Source of the DNA: Streptomyces sp. NBC_01481
GTDB lineage: Bacteria; Actinomycetota; Actinomycetes; Streptomycetales; Streptomycetaceae
Assembly: GCF_026339995.1 (NCBI RefSeq)
Contig: NZ_JAPEPT010000001.1
Location: forward strand, 124,001 to 188,000
DNA: 64,000 bases
Direction of reading: 5' to 3'
Below are positions 1 to 7,535 of the stretch, in pieces (position 1 is the stretch's first letter; each line of letters opens with the position of its first letter). The position numbers were made by a program, and so were the translations under genes. The notes beneath the pieces are model-generated. The model saw only the letters and a list, made by a program, of their open reading frames with translations. It was not told the DNA's origin and searched no databases.

Positions 1-1152
1 GGCGGTCTCGCCCAGTGCGCGGCCGGCGATGCCGCTCTTGTTCAGCGGCTTGACGGCCTTGATGAAGGCGGTGTTGCAGGACCGGCGGAAGCTGTCCTTG
101 AACGTGCCGCCCGGAATCTTGAAGTCGTCGAGGTTGTGGAAGGTGACGCCCTCCCACGTGACGGTCGGGGGGCACTCCACCTTCGTACCCGGTCCGTCCA
201 CGACACCGTTGTCCATCATCATCGTCGCGGACACGATCTTCATCGTGGAGCCGGGCGCCTGGGCGCCCATCATCGCGGTGTTGTAGCCGCCGGCGGGGCT
301 GTTGGCGACGGCGCGGATCTCGCCCGTACTGGGCTTGACCGCCACGACCGACGCATGCCCGTACTGCTTCACGGCCTTCTCCGCGGCGGCCTGCACATCC
401 GCGTCCAGAGTGGTCGTCAGCGTGCCCTCCTTGCCCTTGGTGAGGGTCAGCAGGGTCTGGTCGGGCGCGGACTCGTTGCCGGCCGCGATGACCAGCTCGA
501 CACCGGCCGTCCCGCCCGCGCTCTCGCCGTACTTCTTGCGCAGCGAGTCCAGGACGGGCCCGAGCGAGGGGTACTTCTCCTTCGTCAGCTCCCGGCCCTT
601 GCGGTCCACGGCCTTGATCGGCGGGGCCGCGGCCTGGTCCGTCTTGAGCGCGGTGTCCTTCGTCAGCTTGGGGTGGACGACGGCAGGCGCCCAGTCGATC
701 AGCGCCCGCCCGGTGGTCAGCCCGCGCACGACGGTCAGTTCGGAGGCGTACGACCAGGGCTTGCTCTGCCCCGCGTACGTCACCGTCGCCCTGACCGTGA
801 ACGGCACCTTCGCGCCGACGGCCGCGCCCGGCGTGATCACTGCCGCGGAGACATGCGCCTGATCGCGATACCCGGCGATCAACGGCTCGGCCTCGGCGGC
901 ATTGTTGGTGAGCTGCGCGGCCTCCGGCGCGTTCCCGCCGGCCCAGGCCGCGAGGAAGTCCTTCGCGGCCTTGTCGATCTCCTCGGGACTGAGCGGCCCG
1001 CTCTTCTTGGGCGAGGCCGCGGACTTGGTGTCGGCCCCGCCACCGCCGTTGCCGGTCAGCCCGTTGTACAGGTTGTAGCCGCCGTAGCCCACGCCACTGG
1101 CGACCACCAGGAATACGCCGCCGACGACGGCGACTTTCGCTCCACTGCGCAT
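1..1152 (-). CDS. Penicillin-binding protein transpeptidase, 3' end beyond window
   Basis: This is a class B-like penicillin-binding protein that would cross-link peptidoglycan outside the membrane. The 384 visible codons begin at an ATG at 1152 with a GGAGGGG ribosome site just upstream. Residues 4-24 form a hydrophobic anchor. A Gly/Lys/Ser-rich linker follows, then an NTF2-like MecA_N-type domain (roughly residues 40-150), a dimerisation-like region, and the start of the transpeptidase domain. The active-site tetrad STMK is at residues 302-305 and the second motif SCN at 358-360. The KTG motif would lie past base 1. The NTF2-like domain is typical of actinobacterial PBPs of the PbpA/MecA type. 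The window edge, not a mutation, ends the gene. Confidence 0.93.
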   Translation of the reverse strand, partial: MRSGAKVAVVGGVFLVVASGVGYGGYNLYNGLTGNGGGGADTKSAASPKKSGPLSPEEIDKAAKDFLAAWAGGNAPEAAQLTNNAAEAEPLIAGYRDQAHVSAAVITPGAAVGAKVPFTVRATVTYAGQSKPWSYASELTVVRGLTTGRALIDWAPAVVHPKLTKDTALKTDQAAAPPIKAVDRKGRELTKEKYPSLGPVLDSLRKKYGESAGGTAGVELVIAAGNESAPDQTLLTLTKGKEGTLTTTLDADVQAAAEKAVKQYGHASVVAVKPSTGEIRAVANSPAGGYNTAMMGAQAPGSTMKIVSATMMMDNGVVDGPGTKVECPPTVTWEGVTFHNLDDFKIPGGTFKDSFRRSCNTAFIKAVKPLNKSGIAGRALGETA

Positions 1153-1234
1153 GGCTGCAGTCCCCTCCCCAGGAGTCCACGCACTCTACGGGACAGGAGT
1201 GACAGCAGGGTTGGCCGTTATCGGACCGCGACGC

Positions 1235-1672
1235 TCAGGTCCGGGCGGTCGGCCGCTGACCGCGGAACGTGGCGCGGTAGCCGTGCGGCGTGGTTCCGGT
1301 CACTCGCTTGAAGCGCTCGCGGAATGCGGTGGGTGAGCCGAACCCGGCCTGGTCCGCGACGCGCTCGACCGGGTCGTCGGTGGTCTCCAGCAGGTACTGG
1401 GCCCGGCGGACCCGTGCGCGCAGCAGCCACTGCAGGGGCGTGGTGCCGGTCTGTTCGTGGAACCGCCTGCTGAAGGTCCGCTCGCTCAGCCCTGATCGGG
1501 CCGCCATGCTCTCCAGGGAAAGGTCCTGGCCCAGGTGTTCCTCGATCCACGTGAGAACTGGTTCGATCACCGAACCCTGAGGCACCGGGGGCTGCTGGTG
1601 GACGATGAACTGGGCCTGACCGCCCTCCCGCTCCAACGGCATCACCATCAGGCGGGCGGCGTCGGCCGCCAC
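1235..1672 (-). pseudogene. GlxA/AraC-type regulator, C-terminal half only
   Basis: The frame encodes 145 residues that look like the C-terminal half of a GlxA-family transcription factor. It begins with the short linker normally found after the DJ-1/PfpI domain (a run like GGQAQFI). Two AraC helix-turn-helix units follow, with LSLESMAARSGLSERTFSRR and RVADQAGFGSPTAFRERFKR as recognisable cores. The N-terminal DJ-1/PfpI sensor half, about 170-180 residues in family members, is absent. An in-frame TAG lies a short distance upstream of the GTG start. The DNA-binding domain is intact, so a short functional AraC protein is possible. A truncated remnant is more likely because the sequence starts mid-linker. 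Confidence 0.7.
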
Positions 1673-1946
1673 GGCAGAGGACCGGACCGTCAGGCACTTC
1701 TACGTCGTCCGGGACGCCAAGGACGAGCACGACGCCCGGCGGCTTGCGGCACGGTTGGCCCATTCCCTCCCGGAGCGGGAAGCGCGCGAGTATGCGCCGC
1801 TCGACGAGACCGAGGTCCTCCTCCTCCACCGCGACGCCCTGGGGAACTGGCGCCCGACGGCCCACCGCCCGAGGGCCGGGAGCAACGGCTCGATACTTCA
1901 CAGTCGTGGTCAGGTGTCTTCGGGATCCAGCTCGAAGATGAAATAG
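1671..1946 (+). pseudogene. Open-frame fragment of unknown gene
   Basis: This plus-strand frame shows Streptomyces-like third-position GC bias for about 75 codons (for example VRHFYVVRDAKDEHDARRL and EVLLLHRDALGNWRP). It has no convincing start with a ribosome site. It sits between two minus-strand frames, abuts the headless AraC gene and runs into the 3' end of the next gene. I do not recognise the family. I read it as debris of a lost gene in a rearranged patch; it could also be chance coding bias in GC-rich DNA. Confidence 0.25.
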
Positions 1947-2167
1947 ATGCTTAGGCAGTAGGGCTCGTCCTCGTCGTGGAAGTAATCCCACGACACGTCC
2001 GACAGGCGGATTCTTTGTTCCCGCACCCACTCATGGGCCTTCTTGAAGGCTTCCGCGGCAGTGGTGGCGGGGAACAGCTTCCTGGCAATGGGATGCACCC
2101 CGGTCTCGGCGTCCGAGTCGTCGAAACCCTCCGGGACGTCCAGGCAGAAGGTGGGATCGAGCACCAT
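1910..2167 (-). CDS. Small hypothetical protein
   Basis: An acidic protein of 85 residues if it starts at the ATG at 2167, which has GGAAGGG about nine bases upstream. The frame stays open to a GTG at 2251 (113 residues), but the extra codons are much less GC-biased, so the shorter form is preferred. It contains DPTFCLDVPEGFDDSDAETG near the start and an aromatic, acidic C-terminus (WDYFHDEDEPY, then IYFIFELDPED). There are no membrane segments, signal peptide or recognisable catalytic motif. Size and composition recall small immunity-type proteins, but no family was identified. Its GC is slightly lower than its neighbours, consistent with an accessory gene. Confidence 0.5.
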   Translation of the reverse strand: MVLDPTFCLDVPEGFDDSDAETGVHPIARKLFPATTAAEAFKKAHEWVREQRIRLSDVSWDYFHDEDEPYCLSIYFIFELDPEDT

Positions 2168-2319
2168 GAAGTGCGCCCTTCCAGTCGGTTTACCAGTACC
2201 AATCGGCCAGAGGTAGCCCTCTGAGTACGACGCCTGGTAAGACCTCCGCACACCCGGAAGGGTTGCTTCCGTCGACCGTGCGGAGCCGCAAGCGCTCGAC
2301 GGACTGGTTCCTCAACCCG

Positions 2320-2700
2320 TCAGGCGTCGAAGCGGTGGCGGGAGGCCTCGATGTGACCGAGGAACTGGTGGGTCCAGTCGCAGAGTCCGTCGATCGTCAC
2401 CCGCAGGGCCTGGCCCGGCTCGGTGAGGGTGTACTCGACCCGTGGCGGTACGACAGGGTGCACCGTCCGCTCGATCAGACCGTTGCGCTCCAGCATGCGC
2501 AGGTTCTGGGTGAGCATCTTGTGGCTGACGCCCTCGATCTCGTTGCGCAACTCGCTGAAGCGCAGGGTGTTCTCCCCCAGGGCCTCGATGATCAGGAGCG
2601 CCCACTTGTTGGCGACGTCCGAGAAGATCTCCCGCGCCAGAGAGTCCGCGCGCCGCACGTCCGCTTCGTCGGCCGAGCCGCTGAACTGCTTGGTCACCAT
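2320..2700 (-). CDS. HxlR-family transcriptional regulator
   Basis: A 126-residue winged-helix regulator. The HxlR signature is clear: a conserved segment around VANKWALLIIEAL, then LRFSELRNEIEGVSHKMLTQ as the recognition helix region, then LERNGLIERTVHPVVPPRVE and Y-L-T-E-PG in the wing. HxlR proteins are DNA-binding dimers that usually control an adjacent divergent gene in response to reactive or toxic small molecules. Here the divergent neighbour is a RidA-family protein starting about 110 bases away, which is the likely target. The start ATG at 2700 is preceded by GGGGAA at suitable distance. The N-terminal Cys seen in some redox-sensing HxlR members is absent, so the signal is unknown. 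Confidence 0.9.
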   Translation of the reverse strand: MVTKQFSGSADEADVRRADSLAREIFSDVANKWALLIIEALGENTLRFSELRNEIEGVSHKMLTQNLRMLERNGLIERTVHPVVPPRVEYTLTEPGQALRVTIDGLCDWTHQFLGHIEASRHRFDA

Positions 2701-2809
2701 CAGGTTCCCCAGTCACCGAAAAGTGCGTTCTTCCATGTCAGCGGCCACTCTCCTACGGTTTCCCAGTAACCACAAGAGAGCGGTTCTTATCGCAATGGAG
2801 GCAGGCAGC

Positions 2810-3217
2810 ATGGCCATCACCCTGGTGAACCCCAACGGATTGCCGGAAATCGACGCCTACCGGCAGGTGTCGATCGCGACCGGGTCGAAGCTGGTCTTCA
2901 TCGCCGGGCAGGTCGCCTGGGATGCCGATGGAGTCAACGTCGGCGAAGGCGACCTCGCCGCTCAGGTCGAGCAGTGCTACGTCAATATCGGCACCGCCCT
3001 GGCCGCGGCAGGCGCCTCCTTCGACGACGTGGCGAAGTTGACCGTCTACGTCGTCGACTGGACCCCCGACAAGATGCCCCTGCTCATGGAGGGGCTCGGC
3101 CGGGCGGCCGCGAAGCTGGGGGTCACCGCGACACCCCCCGCCTCGTTGCTGGGCGTTGCGGCACTGGACGTACCCGACCACCTGGTCGAGATCGAAGCCA
3201 CCGCCGTCATCGACTGA
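2810..3217 (+). CDS. RidA/YjgF-family protein
   Basis: A 135-residue RidA/YER057c/UK114-family protein, predicted to be a cytosolic homotrimer. True RidA hydrolyses reactive enamine/imine intermediates; many paralogues have undefined deaminase-like roles. Family features visible are FIAGQVAWDADG, the central QVEQCYVNIGTALAAAGASF and the strand pattern KLTVYVVD. The catalytic Arg of canonical RidA, normally within a C-terminal R-x-x-VEV-like motif, appears replaced (VAALDVPDHLVEIEATAVID), which suggests a subfamily with altered activity. The ATG at 2810 is preferred over the in-frame ATG at 2795 because a GGAGG site lies eight bases before it. It is transcribed divergently from the HxlR regulator and is probably controlled by it. 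Confidence 0.88.
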   Translation: MAITLVNPNGLPEIDAYRQVSIATGSKLVFIAGQVAWDADGVNVGEGDLAAQVEQCYVNIGTALAAAGASFDDVAKLTVYVVDWTPDKMPLLMEGLGRAAAKLGVTATPPASLLGVAALDVPDHLVEIEATAVID

Positions 3218-3351
3218 ACAGGCATTCTTCGCCCCCCGGGCTGCCTGAGCCCCGCGTCCGCCGCGGCGCGGGGGCCGGGCACGACGGGCAGCGGAGCCCC
3301 GGAACTGAGGCCGGGGGCCGGGCTGTTGGTACCGGCTGGGAGACTCCCCCC

Positions 3352-3849
3352 ATGGACAGCACACCCGAGCAGATGAGCTCCCGGACAGCGGCCGCATGGA
3401 CCGTCGCGCTCGCGGGCCTCGGAGCAGTCACCGGCTTCGTCTGGGACGGGCCGTTCCTCGCCGTCGCCTGCGCCCTTTCCCTGGGAGGCGGCGCCGCCAT
3501 GGGCACGGTCCTGTCCCGCCGCCGAATGATCGCAACCATTCGGGAAGGACAGGGGAAGGCCGCCGCGCTCGGGTACGCCGACGGAGTCGCGGACATGGTG
3601 GTGCTGGAGATATCCGCGTACAGGACCGCAGTCTTTCCGCTGTCCGGTCCCCTCGCAGTGGACCCCGCCGAGCGCCTGGCGCGCCGTAAGGCCGCTTACC
3701 GCCTCACGGCCGCGGAGGGGCTTCCCCACCACGTTCGTGAGGCCGCGGCCGCCGCCCTCGAAGCGATCGATGACGCGCGTGAGCGCGACACCCAGTCCGC
3801 CATCGAGGACCTCATGAAGGCCGTCCAGGAGCAGCGCCGCGGCACGTGA
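3352..3849 (+). CDS. Small membrane protein, unknown function
   Basis: A 165-residue protein with two adjacent hydrophobic segments near the N-terminus (roughly residues 14-32 and 34-52) connected by a tight turn, then a cytoplasm-like Arg/Ala/Glu-rich tail. The tail (from about RRRMIATIREGQGKAAALGY onward) is mostly helical. No family was recognised. The ATG at 3352 has only a modest upstream purine stretch. It stands alone between RidA and the DUF1801-like gene, and nothing in the context suggests a job. Confidence 0.65.
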   Translation: MDSTPEQMSSRTAAAWTVALAGLGAVTGFVWDGPFLAVACALSLGGGAAMGTVLSRRRMIATIREGQGKAAALGYADGVADMVVLEISAYRTAVFPLSGPLAVDPAERLARRKAAYRLTAAEGLPHHVREAAAAALEAIDDARERDTQSAIEDLMKAVQEQRRGT

Positions 3850-3980
3850 CCGCGGCCCCGCCTGTCAGCCCGGGGCGCCGGGGGCCCGGCGGGCGCATGC
3901 TGGGATATGGCCAGGCGGGCCGCCCGGAGCTGTGCTCGGTGCCGTCGAGCTGCCGTAGGGATGGTGAGCCCGCTGTCAGT

Positions 3981-4015
3981 GTGCGGGGATAAGGTCCCCT
4001 CTCAAGATCCCGCAC
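3981..4015. repeat. Inverted repeat upstream of DUF1801-like gene
   Basis: GTGCGGGGAT at 3981-3990 is mirrored by ATCCCGCAC at 4007-4015, separated by 16 bases. It lies just upstream of the start at 4044, so it may be an operator or a 5' leader stem. No regulator can be named. Confidence 0.3.
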
Positions 4016-4043
4016 ATTCAGATCCTCAAGGGGGAGATCTGCC

Positions 4044-4496
4044 ATGAGCAGCACCGGAAGCGGTCAGCACGAGGGATTCACGGCCGAGGAGCGGGCCGCG
4101 ATGAAGGACCACGCCCAGGAGCTGAAGAAGGAAGCGCGCCGCAGCTCGCGCGCGGACAAGGCGGCCGAGGCGGAGCGGGACGTGCTCGCGAAGATCGACG
4201 AGATGCAGGAATCCGACCGGATCATGGCCGAGCGCGTCCATGCCGTCATCACAGCCGGCGCCCCGGTCCTCGCGCCGAAGCTCTGGTACGGGATGCCCGC
4301 CTACGCGCTGGACGGCAAGGTCGTCTGCTTCTTCCAGAGCGCGGAGAAGTTCAAGTCGCGCTACGCGACGCTCGGGTTCAGCGACCAGGCGAAGCTGGAC
4401 GACGGAACGATGTGGGCGGTCGCTTTCGCCCTGACCGAGCTGACGCCCGAGGTGGAGGCGCGAATCGGTGCGCTCGTGAAGCAGGCAGTGAGCTGA
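4044..4496 (+). CDS. DUF1801/YdhG-like protein
   Basis: A soluble 150-residue protein. Residues 10-55 are a charged helical region rich in Lys, Glu and Ala. Residues 60-150 resemble the DUF1801 (YdhG/Fra-like) fold, with the characteristic [19 protein letters not shown], a following phenylalanine-rich strand, and a C-terminal [14 protein letters not shown] helix. The molecular role of this family in bacteria is not established. A GGGGGAG site lies ten bases before the ATG at 4044. In actinomycetes such genes often occur near DNA-repair loci; here Ku follows 190 bases downstream, but separate transcription is likely. Confidence 0.75.
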   Translation: MSSTGSGQHEGFTAEERAAMKDHAQELKKEARRSSRADKAAEAERDVLAKIDEMQESDRIMAERVHAVITAGAPVLAPKLWYGMPAYALDGKVVCFFQSAEKFKSRYATLGFSDQAKLDDGTMWAVAFALTELTPEVEARIGALVKQAVS

Positions 4497-4689
4497 GGCG
4501 CGCGCCCGGTGCACGGGCCGGGCCTGCGGCATCTGTGCTCTGGTCCGTGGAGCCCACCACCTGGGACGGGCAGCAGCGGGACGCCCTGAGACTCCAGCCG
4601 CATCGGCCGCCGGCTGCCGGTTACGTCTGCGCGTGCTGATGCATCTGAGGCGTCTTAGGCTGGTGTCCCGGTTGCTGAGGAGGTCGCTC

Positions 4690-5628
4690 ATGCCGAGGCC
4701 CGTATGGAGCGGCGCCATCTCGTTTGGCCTGGTCACGATCCCCATCAAGGTGCTGCCCGCCACCGAGAACCGCTCCATCAGCTTCCACCAGTTCCACCTG
4801 GAGGACGGCGGCCGGATCCGTACCCGCAAGGTGTGCGAGATCGACGGCAAGCAGCTGCGCGGCGACGAGATCGGCCGGGGTTACGAGGTCGCGAAGGACA
4901 CCGTCGTCGAGGTCACCGATGAGGACCTGGACAGCATGCCGCTGCCGACGGCCAAGGCGATCGAGATCGTCGCGTTCGTGCCCGCCGACAGCATCGACCC
5001 GGTGCGCATCGGCGACTCGTACTACCTGGCCGCGGACGGGGCAGTCGCCGCCAAGCCCTACGTGCTGCTGCGCCAGGCCCTGGGGCGCAGTGCGAAGGTC
5101 GCCATCGCCAAGTTCGCCTGGCACAACCGGGAGCGCCTCGGCCTCCTGCGGGTCAAGGAGAACGCGCTCGTCCTGCACGCGATGCGCTGGCCCGACGAGA
5201 TCCGCGACCCCGCAGAGCTGACGCCGAAGACGGTCGACCTGGACGACTCCGAGATCGACGCCGCGATCCAGCTGATGGAGACGATGGCGACCGACGACAT
5301 CTCCGGGTACACCGACCGCTACCGCGAAGCGCTCGAAGAGGTCATCGCCGCCAAGGCCGCCGGGAAGCAGCCGCCCAAGCCGGAGGGCGAGCCGGAGCCG
5401 GCAGGTCAGGTCGTGGACCTGATGGCCGCGCTGAACGCATCCGTACAGGCGGCGAAGGAATCGCGGGGCGAGAGCGGCGAGCACGCCACCGTGCACGACA
5501 TGCCGAAGAAACGAGCGGCGAAGAAGACGGCGGCCGCGGCCAAGAAGACCACGGCAGCAGCCAAGAAGACCGCGACCAAGAAGGCGGCCCCGAAGAAAGC
5601 CACCGGCCGGAAGCCGAAGAGCGCATAG
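4690..5628 (+). CDS. ku: Ku protein, non-homologous end joining
   Basis: Bacterial Ku forms a homodimeric ring on double-strand DNA ends and recruits the ATP-dependent ligase LigD. The 312-residue product starts MPRPVWSGAISFGLVTIPIK, the hallmark Ku N-terminus, and continues with FHQFHLEDGGRIRTRKVCEI and the core through about residue 250. After the minimal Ku core it carries a C-terminal tail (about residues 270-312) of repeated Lys/Ala blocks such as KKTAAAAKKT, similar to histone H1-like tails. Such tails in mycobacterial and Streptomyces Ku are associated with DNA binding. The ATG at 4690 follows GAGGAGG. No ligase gene is adjacent, so it must work with a LigD encoded elsewhere. Confidence 0.96.
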   Translation: MPRPVWSGAISFGLVTIPIKVLPATENRSISFHQFHLEDGGRIRTRKVCEIDGKQLRGDEIGRGYEVAKDTVVEVTDEDLDSMPLPTAKAIEIVAFVPADSIDPVRIGDSYYLAADGAVAAKPYVLLRQALGRSAKVAIAKFAWHNRERLGLLRVKENALVLHAMRWPDEIRDPAELTPKTVDLDDSEIDAAIQLMETMATDDISGYTDRYREALEEVIAAKAAGKQPPKPEGEPEPAGQVVDLMAALNASVQAAKESRGESGEHATVHDMPKKRAAKKTAAAAKKTTAAAKKTATKKAAPKKATGRKPKSA

Positions 5629-5655
5629 GGCCTGTCCGGCGCTCCGTTCAGCCCT

Positions 5656-5677
5656 AGTGGCATCACGTGGTGCCACT
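5656..5677. promoter_or_regulatory. Palindromic site 1 upstream of RHH regulator
   Basis: A 22-base near-perfect palindrome made of A-GTGGCATCAC followed by GTGGTGCCAC-T, with only one symmetry-breaking base pair. It is centred on CACGTG. The half-site GTGGYRYCAC recurs at 5706 and 5805, all upstream of the ribbon-helix-helix gene, suggesting autoregulation. Confidence 0.55.
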
Positions 5678-5705
5678 CAAGGTGCCAGAGTGGCCGAGAC
5701 TCCAC

Positions 5706-5726
5706 GTGGCGCCGCATTGGCGCAAC
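5706..5726. promoter_or_regulatory. Palindromic site 2 upstream of RHH regulator
   Basis: GTGGCGCCGC, one base, then TTGGCGCAAC. It has the same 10-1-10 layout as the site at 5805 but more mismatches. It lies between sites 1 and 3. Confidence 0.4.
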
Positions 5727-5804
5727 TCAATGTCGGCAAGATTTCGCAGGTCAGAGCCGCCGGATTGGCGTCGACCCACAGCCGCTCCCCTCGCGGGCTT
5801 GCGT

Positions 5805-5825
5805 GTGGCGCCACGGTGGTGCCAC
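5805..5825. promoter_or_regulatory. Palindromic site 3 overlapping translation/promoter region of RHH gene
   Basis: GTGGCGCCAC, a single G, then GTGGTGCCAC. It ends nine bases before the ATG at 5835, where a ribosome site would normally be. A protein bound here would block initiation. The absence of a good Shine-Dalgarno sequence suggests a leaderless or site-occluded start. Confidence 0.5.
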
Positions 5826-5834
5826 TATGGCGTC

Positions 5835-6365
5835 ATGGACCTCACGCCGTATGTCGACAACCTCCGCCGCGAACTCGCGGTGGCCGCCGAAGCCGGCGGC
5901 GAAGAAGCCCGCGAGCTGGCCGAGCGGCTCACCGCTCCCCTGGAGTCGGCGACCCGCCTGACGATGCTCAATGTGCTCTCCGCCGCGATGGACGAGATCA
6001 CCCGTGAACTCGCCCCCGGGTCGGTCGACGTACGGCTGCGCGGGCTCGACCCCGACTTCGTGGTGACGCGGCCGGCGGGCGACGAGGCGTACGAGGACAA
6101 CAACGGGCCCGCCGCGCCGCTCAAGGCGTCGGCCCCGGCACCCGCCGACGGCGACGACGGCGTCACCGCCCGCGTCAATCTGCGCCTGCCCGCCCACCTC
6201 AAGGCGCGCGCCGAGGAGGCCGCGAGCCGCGAGGGCCTGTCGGTCAACGCGTGGCTGGTACGAGCCGTGTCGGCCGCGGTCGACGGCGGCGGCCAGTCAC
6301 GTACGACGGAGAAGACCCGCACCACCCGCACCGTCGGACAGAGCTTCACGGGCTGGGTGCGCTAG
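5835..6365 (+). CDS. Ribbon-helix-helix (HicB/Arc-like) regulator
   Basis: A 176-residue protein. The N-terminal two thirds is a helical acidic region (MDLTPYVDNLRRELAVAAEA onward), then an Ala/Pro linker. A C-terminal Arc/CopG-type ribbon-helix-helix unit (about residues 113-147) follows: the DNA-contacting strand VNLRLPAHLKARAEEAASRE, then GLSVNAWLVRAV. Such proteins bind DNA as dimers and are often annotated as HicB-like antitoxins, but no toxin gene is adjacent. Three repeated palindromes just upstream are candidate operators for autoregulation. Downstream genes encode a DUF4097 protein and a DrrAB-like exporter on the same strand. A miniature element inserted exactly at the stop codon now separates them. 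Confidence 0.8.
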   Translation: MDLTPYVDNLRRELAVAAEAGGEEARELAERLTAPLESATRLTMLNVLSAAMDEITRELAPGSVDVRLRGLDPDFVVTRPAGDEAYEDNNGPAAPLKASAPAPADGDDGVTARVNLRLPAHLKARAEEAASREGLSVNAWLVRAVSAAVDGGGQSRTTEKTRTTRTVGQSFTGWVR

Positions 6366-6542
6366 GGCGTGTTTTAGAAGTAGCGCCGTCCGCCCGAAGG
6401 GCGGGCCCCGCGGCGTCTGGTGCGTGCAGTCGCAAGGCGGAGGATCGCCCTCGTACTGGACGTACTTGGGCGACTCCGACAACACCGCGAGTGCGCGTGC
6501 CAGGCGTCGCGGGGCAGGCGCGACTTCTAAAACACGCCCTAG
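6362..6542. mobile_element. Miniature inverted-repeat element, copy 1
   Basis: A 181-base element bounded by CTAG. Its terminal inverted repeats match at 24 of 25 positions: TAGGGCGTGTTTTAGAAGT at the left and the complement of ACTTCTAAAACACGCCCTA at the right. It has no coding capacity. The interior carries CTGGTGCGTGC and TCGCAAGGCGGAGGA, which recur in the copies near 51.9 kb and 57.5 kb. The left CTAG supplies the TAG stop of the ribbon-helix-helix gene. The structure suggests a non-autonomous element mobilised by a transposase elsewhere. Confidence 0.75.
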
Positions 6543-6623
6543 CCGCACCCCGCCCACCCCACTTCACCCACACCACGTCCCACCAGCAGGGACGCCACGA
6601 AGACCCAAGAGGACGGGACAGCC

Positions 6624-7469
6624 ATGCCTTCTTTCGACACCCCCGCGACCATCTCGGCCACCGCCCACGTGGAAGCCGGATCCATCTGGTTCATCGCCGC
6701 CGACCGGCTCGACACCCTCGTCGAGGTGCAGCCCCGCGACCCGAAGAAGGACCAGGACGTGCGGGCGGCCGAGCAGACCGAGGTCACGTACGCGAGCGGC
6801 CAGCTGACCATCAGGACACCCAAGCAGCGCTATCTCATTGGGCGCACCGGCACCGTCGACGTGACGGTCGAACTGCCCACGGGCTCGCAGGTGGAGATGA
6901 CCGGCGCCTGGGCGCAGGTGCACGGCGAGGGCCGGCTCGGCGAGGTCCGTGTGAAGACCTCGTCGGGCGACGTCCGCCTCGACACCACCGGGCCGCTGCA
7001 CCTGACCGCGTCCCACGGCAGCATCACAGTGGACCGCGTCGAGGGCCCCGCCGAGATCACCAGCAGCTCCGGCAGCATGCGCGTCGGTGCCGTCGACGGC
7101 ACCGCCGTCCTGAAGAACTCGCACGGCACCACGACCGTCGGCGACGCCAGGGGCGATCTGCGGGTGAGTGGCGCCAACGGCGACATCCTCATCGAACGCG
7201 CCGAGGGCTCGGTCGCCGCGACCACCGCACACGGCACCCTGCGCGTCGCCGACGTCGCCCGCGGCACCGTCCAGCTGGAGACCTCCTACGGCTCCATCGA
7301 GGTCGGCATCCGCGAGGGCGCGGCCGCCTGGCTCGACGTCAGCTCGGGCTCCGGCCAGGTGCACAACGCGCTCACCGCGTCCGAGAGCCCGGAGAAGAGC
7401 GAGGACACGGTCGAGGTCAGGGCCCGTACCCGCTACGGCAACATCGACATCCGCCGCGCCCGGGCCTGA
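6624..7469 (+). CDS. DUF4097-family beta-strand repeat protein
   Basis: A 281-residue protein built almost entirely of short beta repeats of the DUF4097 type, each with a T-S-S-G/S-H-G turn (VKTSSGDVRLDTT, LTASHGSITVDRV, ITSSSGSMRVGAV, LKNSHGTTTVGDA, VSGANGDILIERA, ATTAHGTLRVADV, ETSYGSIEVGIR). It should fold as a right-handed beta-solenoid-like stack. There is no signal peptide or membrane segment, so it is probably cytosolic. DUF4097 proteins are frequently encoded beside ABC exporters and envelope-stress regulators; their biochemical role is not settled. Sixty-six bases separate it from the ABC ATPase gene, and the two are likely co-transcribed. Confidence 0.88.
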   Translation: MPSFDTPATISATAHVEAGSIWFIAADRLDTLVEVQPRDPKKDQDVRAAEQTEVTYASGQLTIRTPKQRYLIGRTGTVDVTVELPTGSQVEMTGAWAQVHGEGRLGEVRVKTSSGDVRLDTTGPLHLTASHGSITVDRVEGPAEITSSSGSMRVGAVDGTAVLKNSHGTTTVGDARGDLRVSGANGDILIERAEGSVAATTAHGTLRVADVARGTVQLETSYGSIEVGIREGAAAWLDVSSGSGQVHNALTASESPEKSEDTVEVRARTRYGNIDIRRARA

Positions 7470-7535
7470 CCCGCCCCATCTCCTTATAAGCAAGGCCACT
7501 TCACCGCTCACCACACCTTCGAATGGGAGGGCCCC

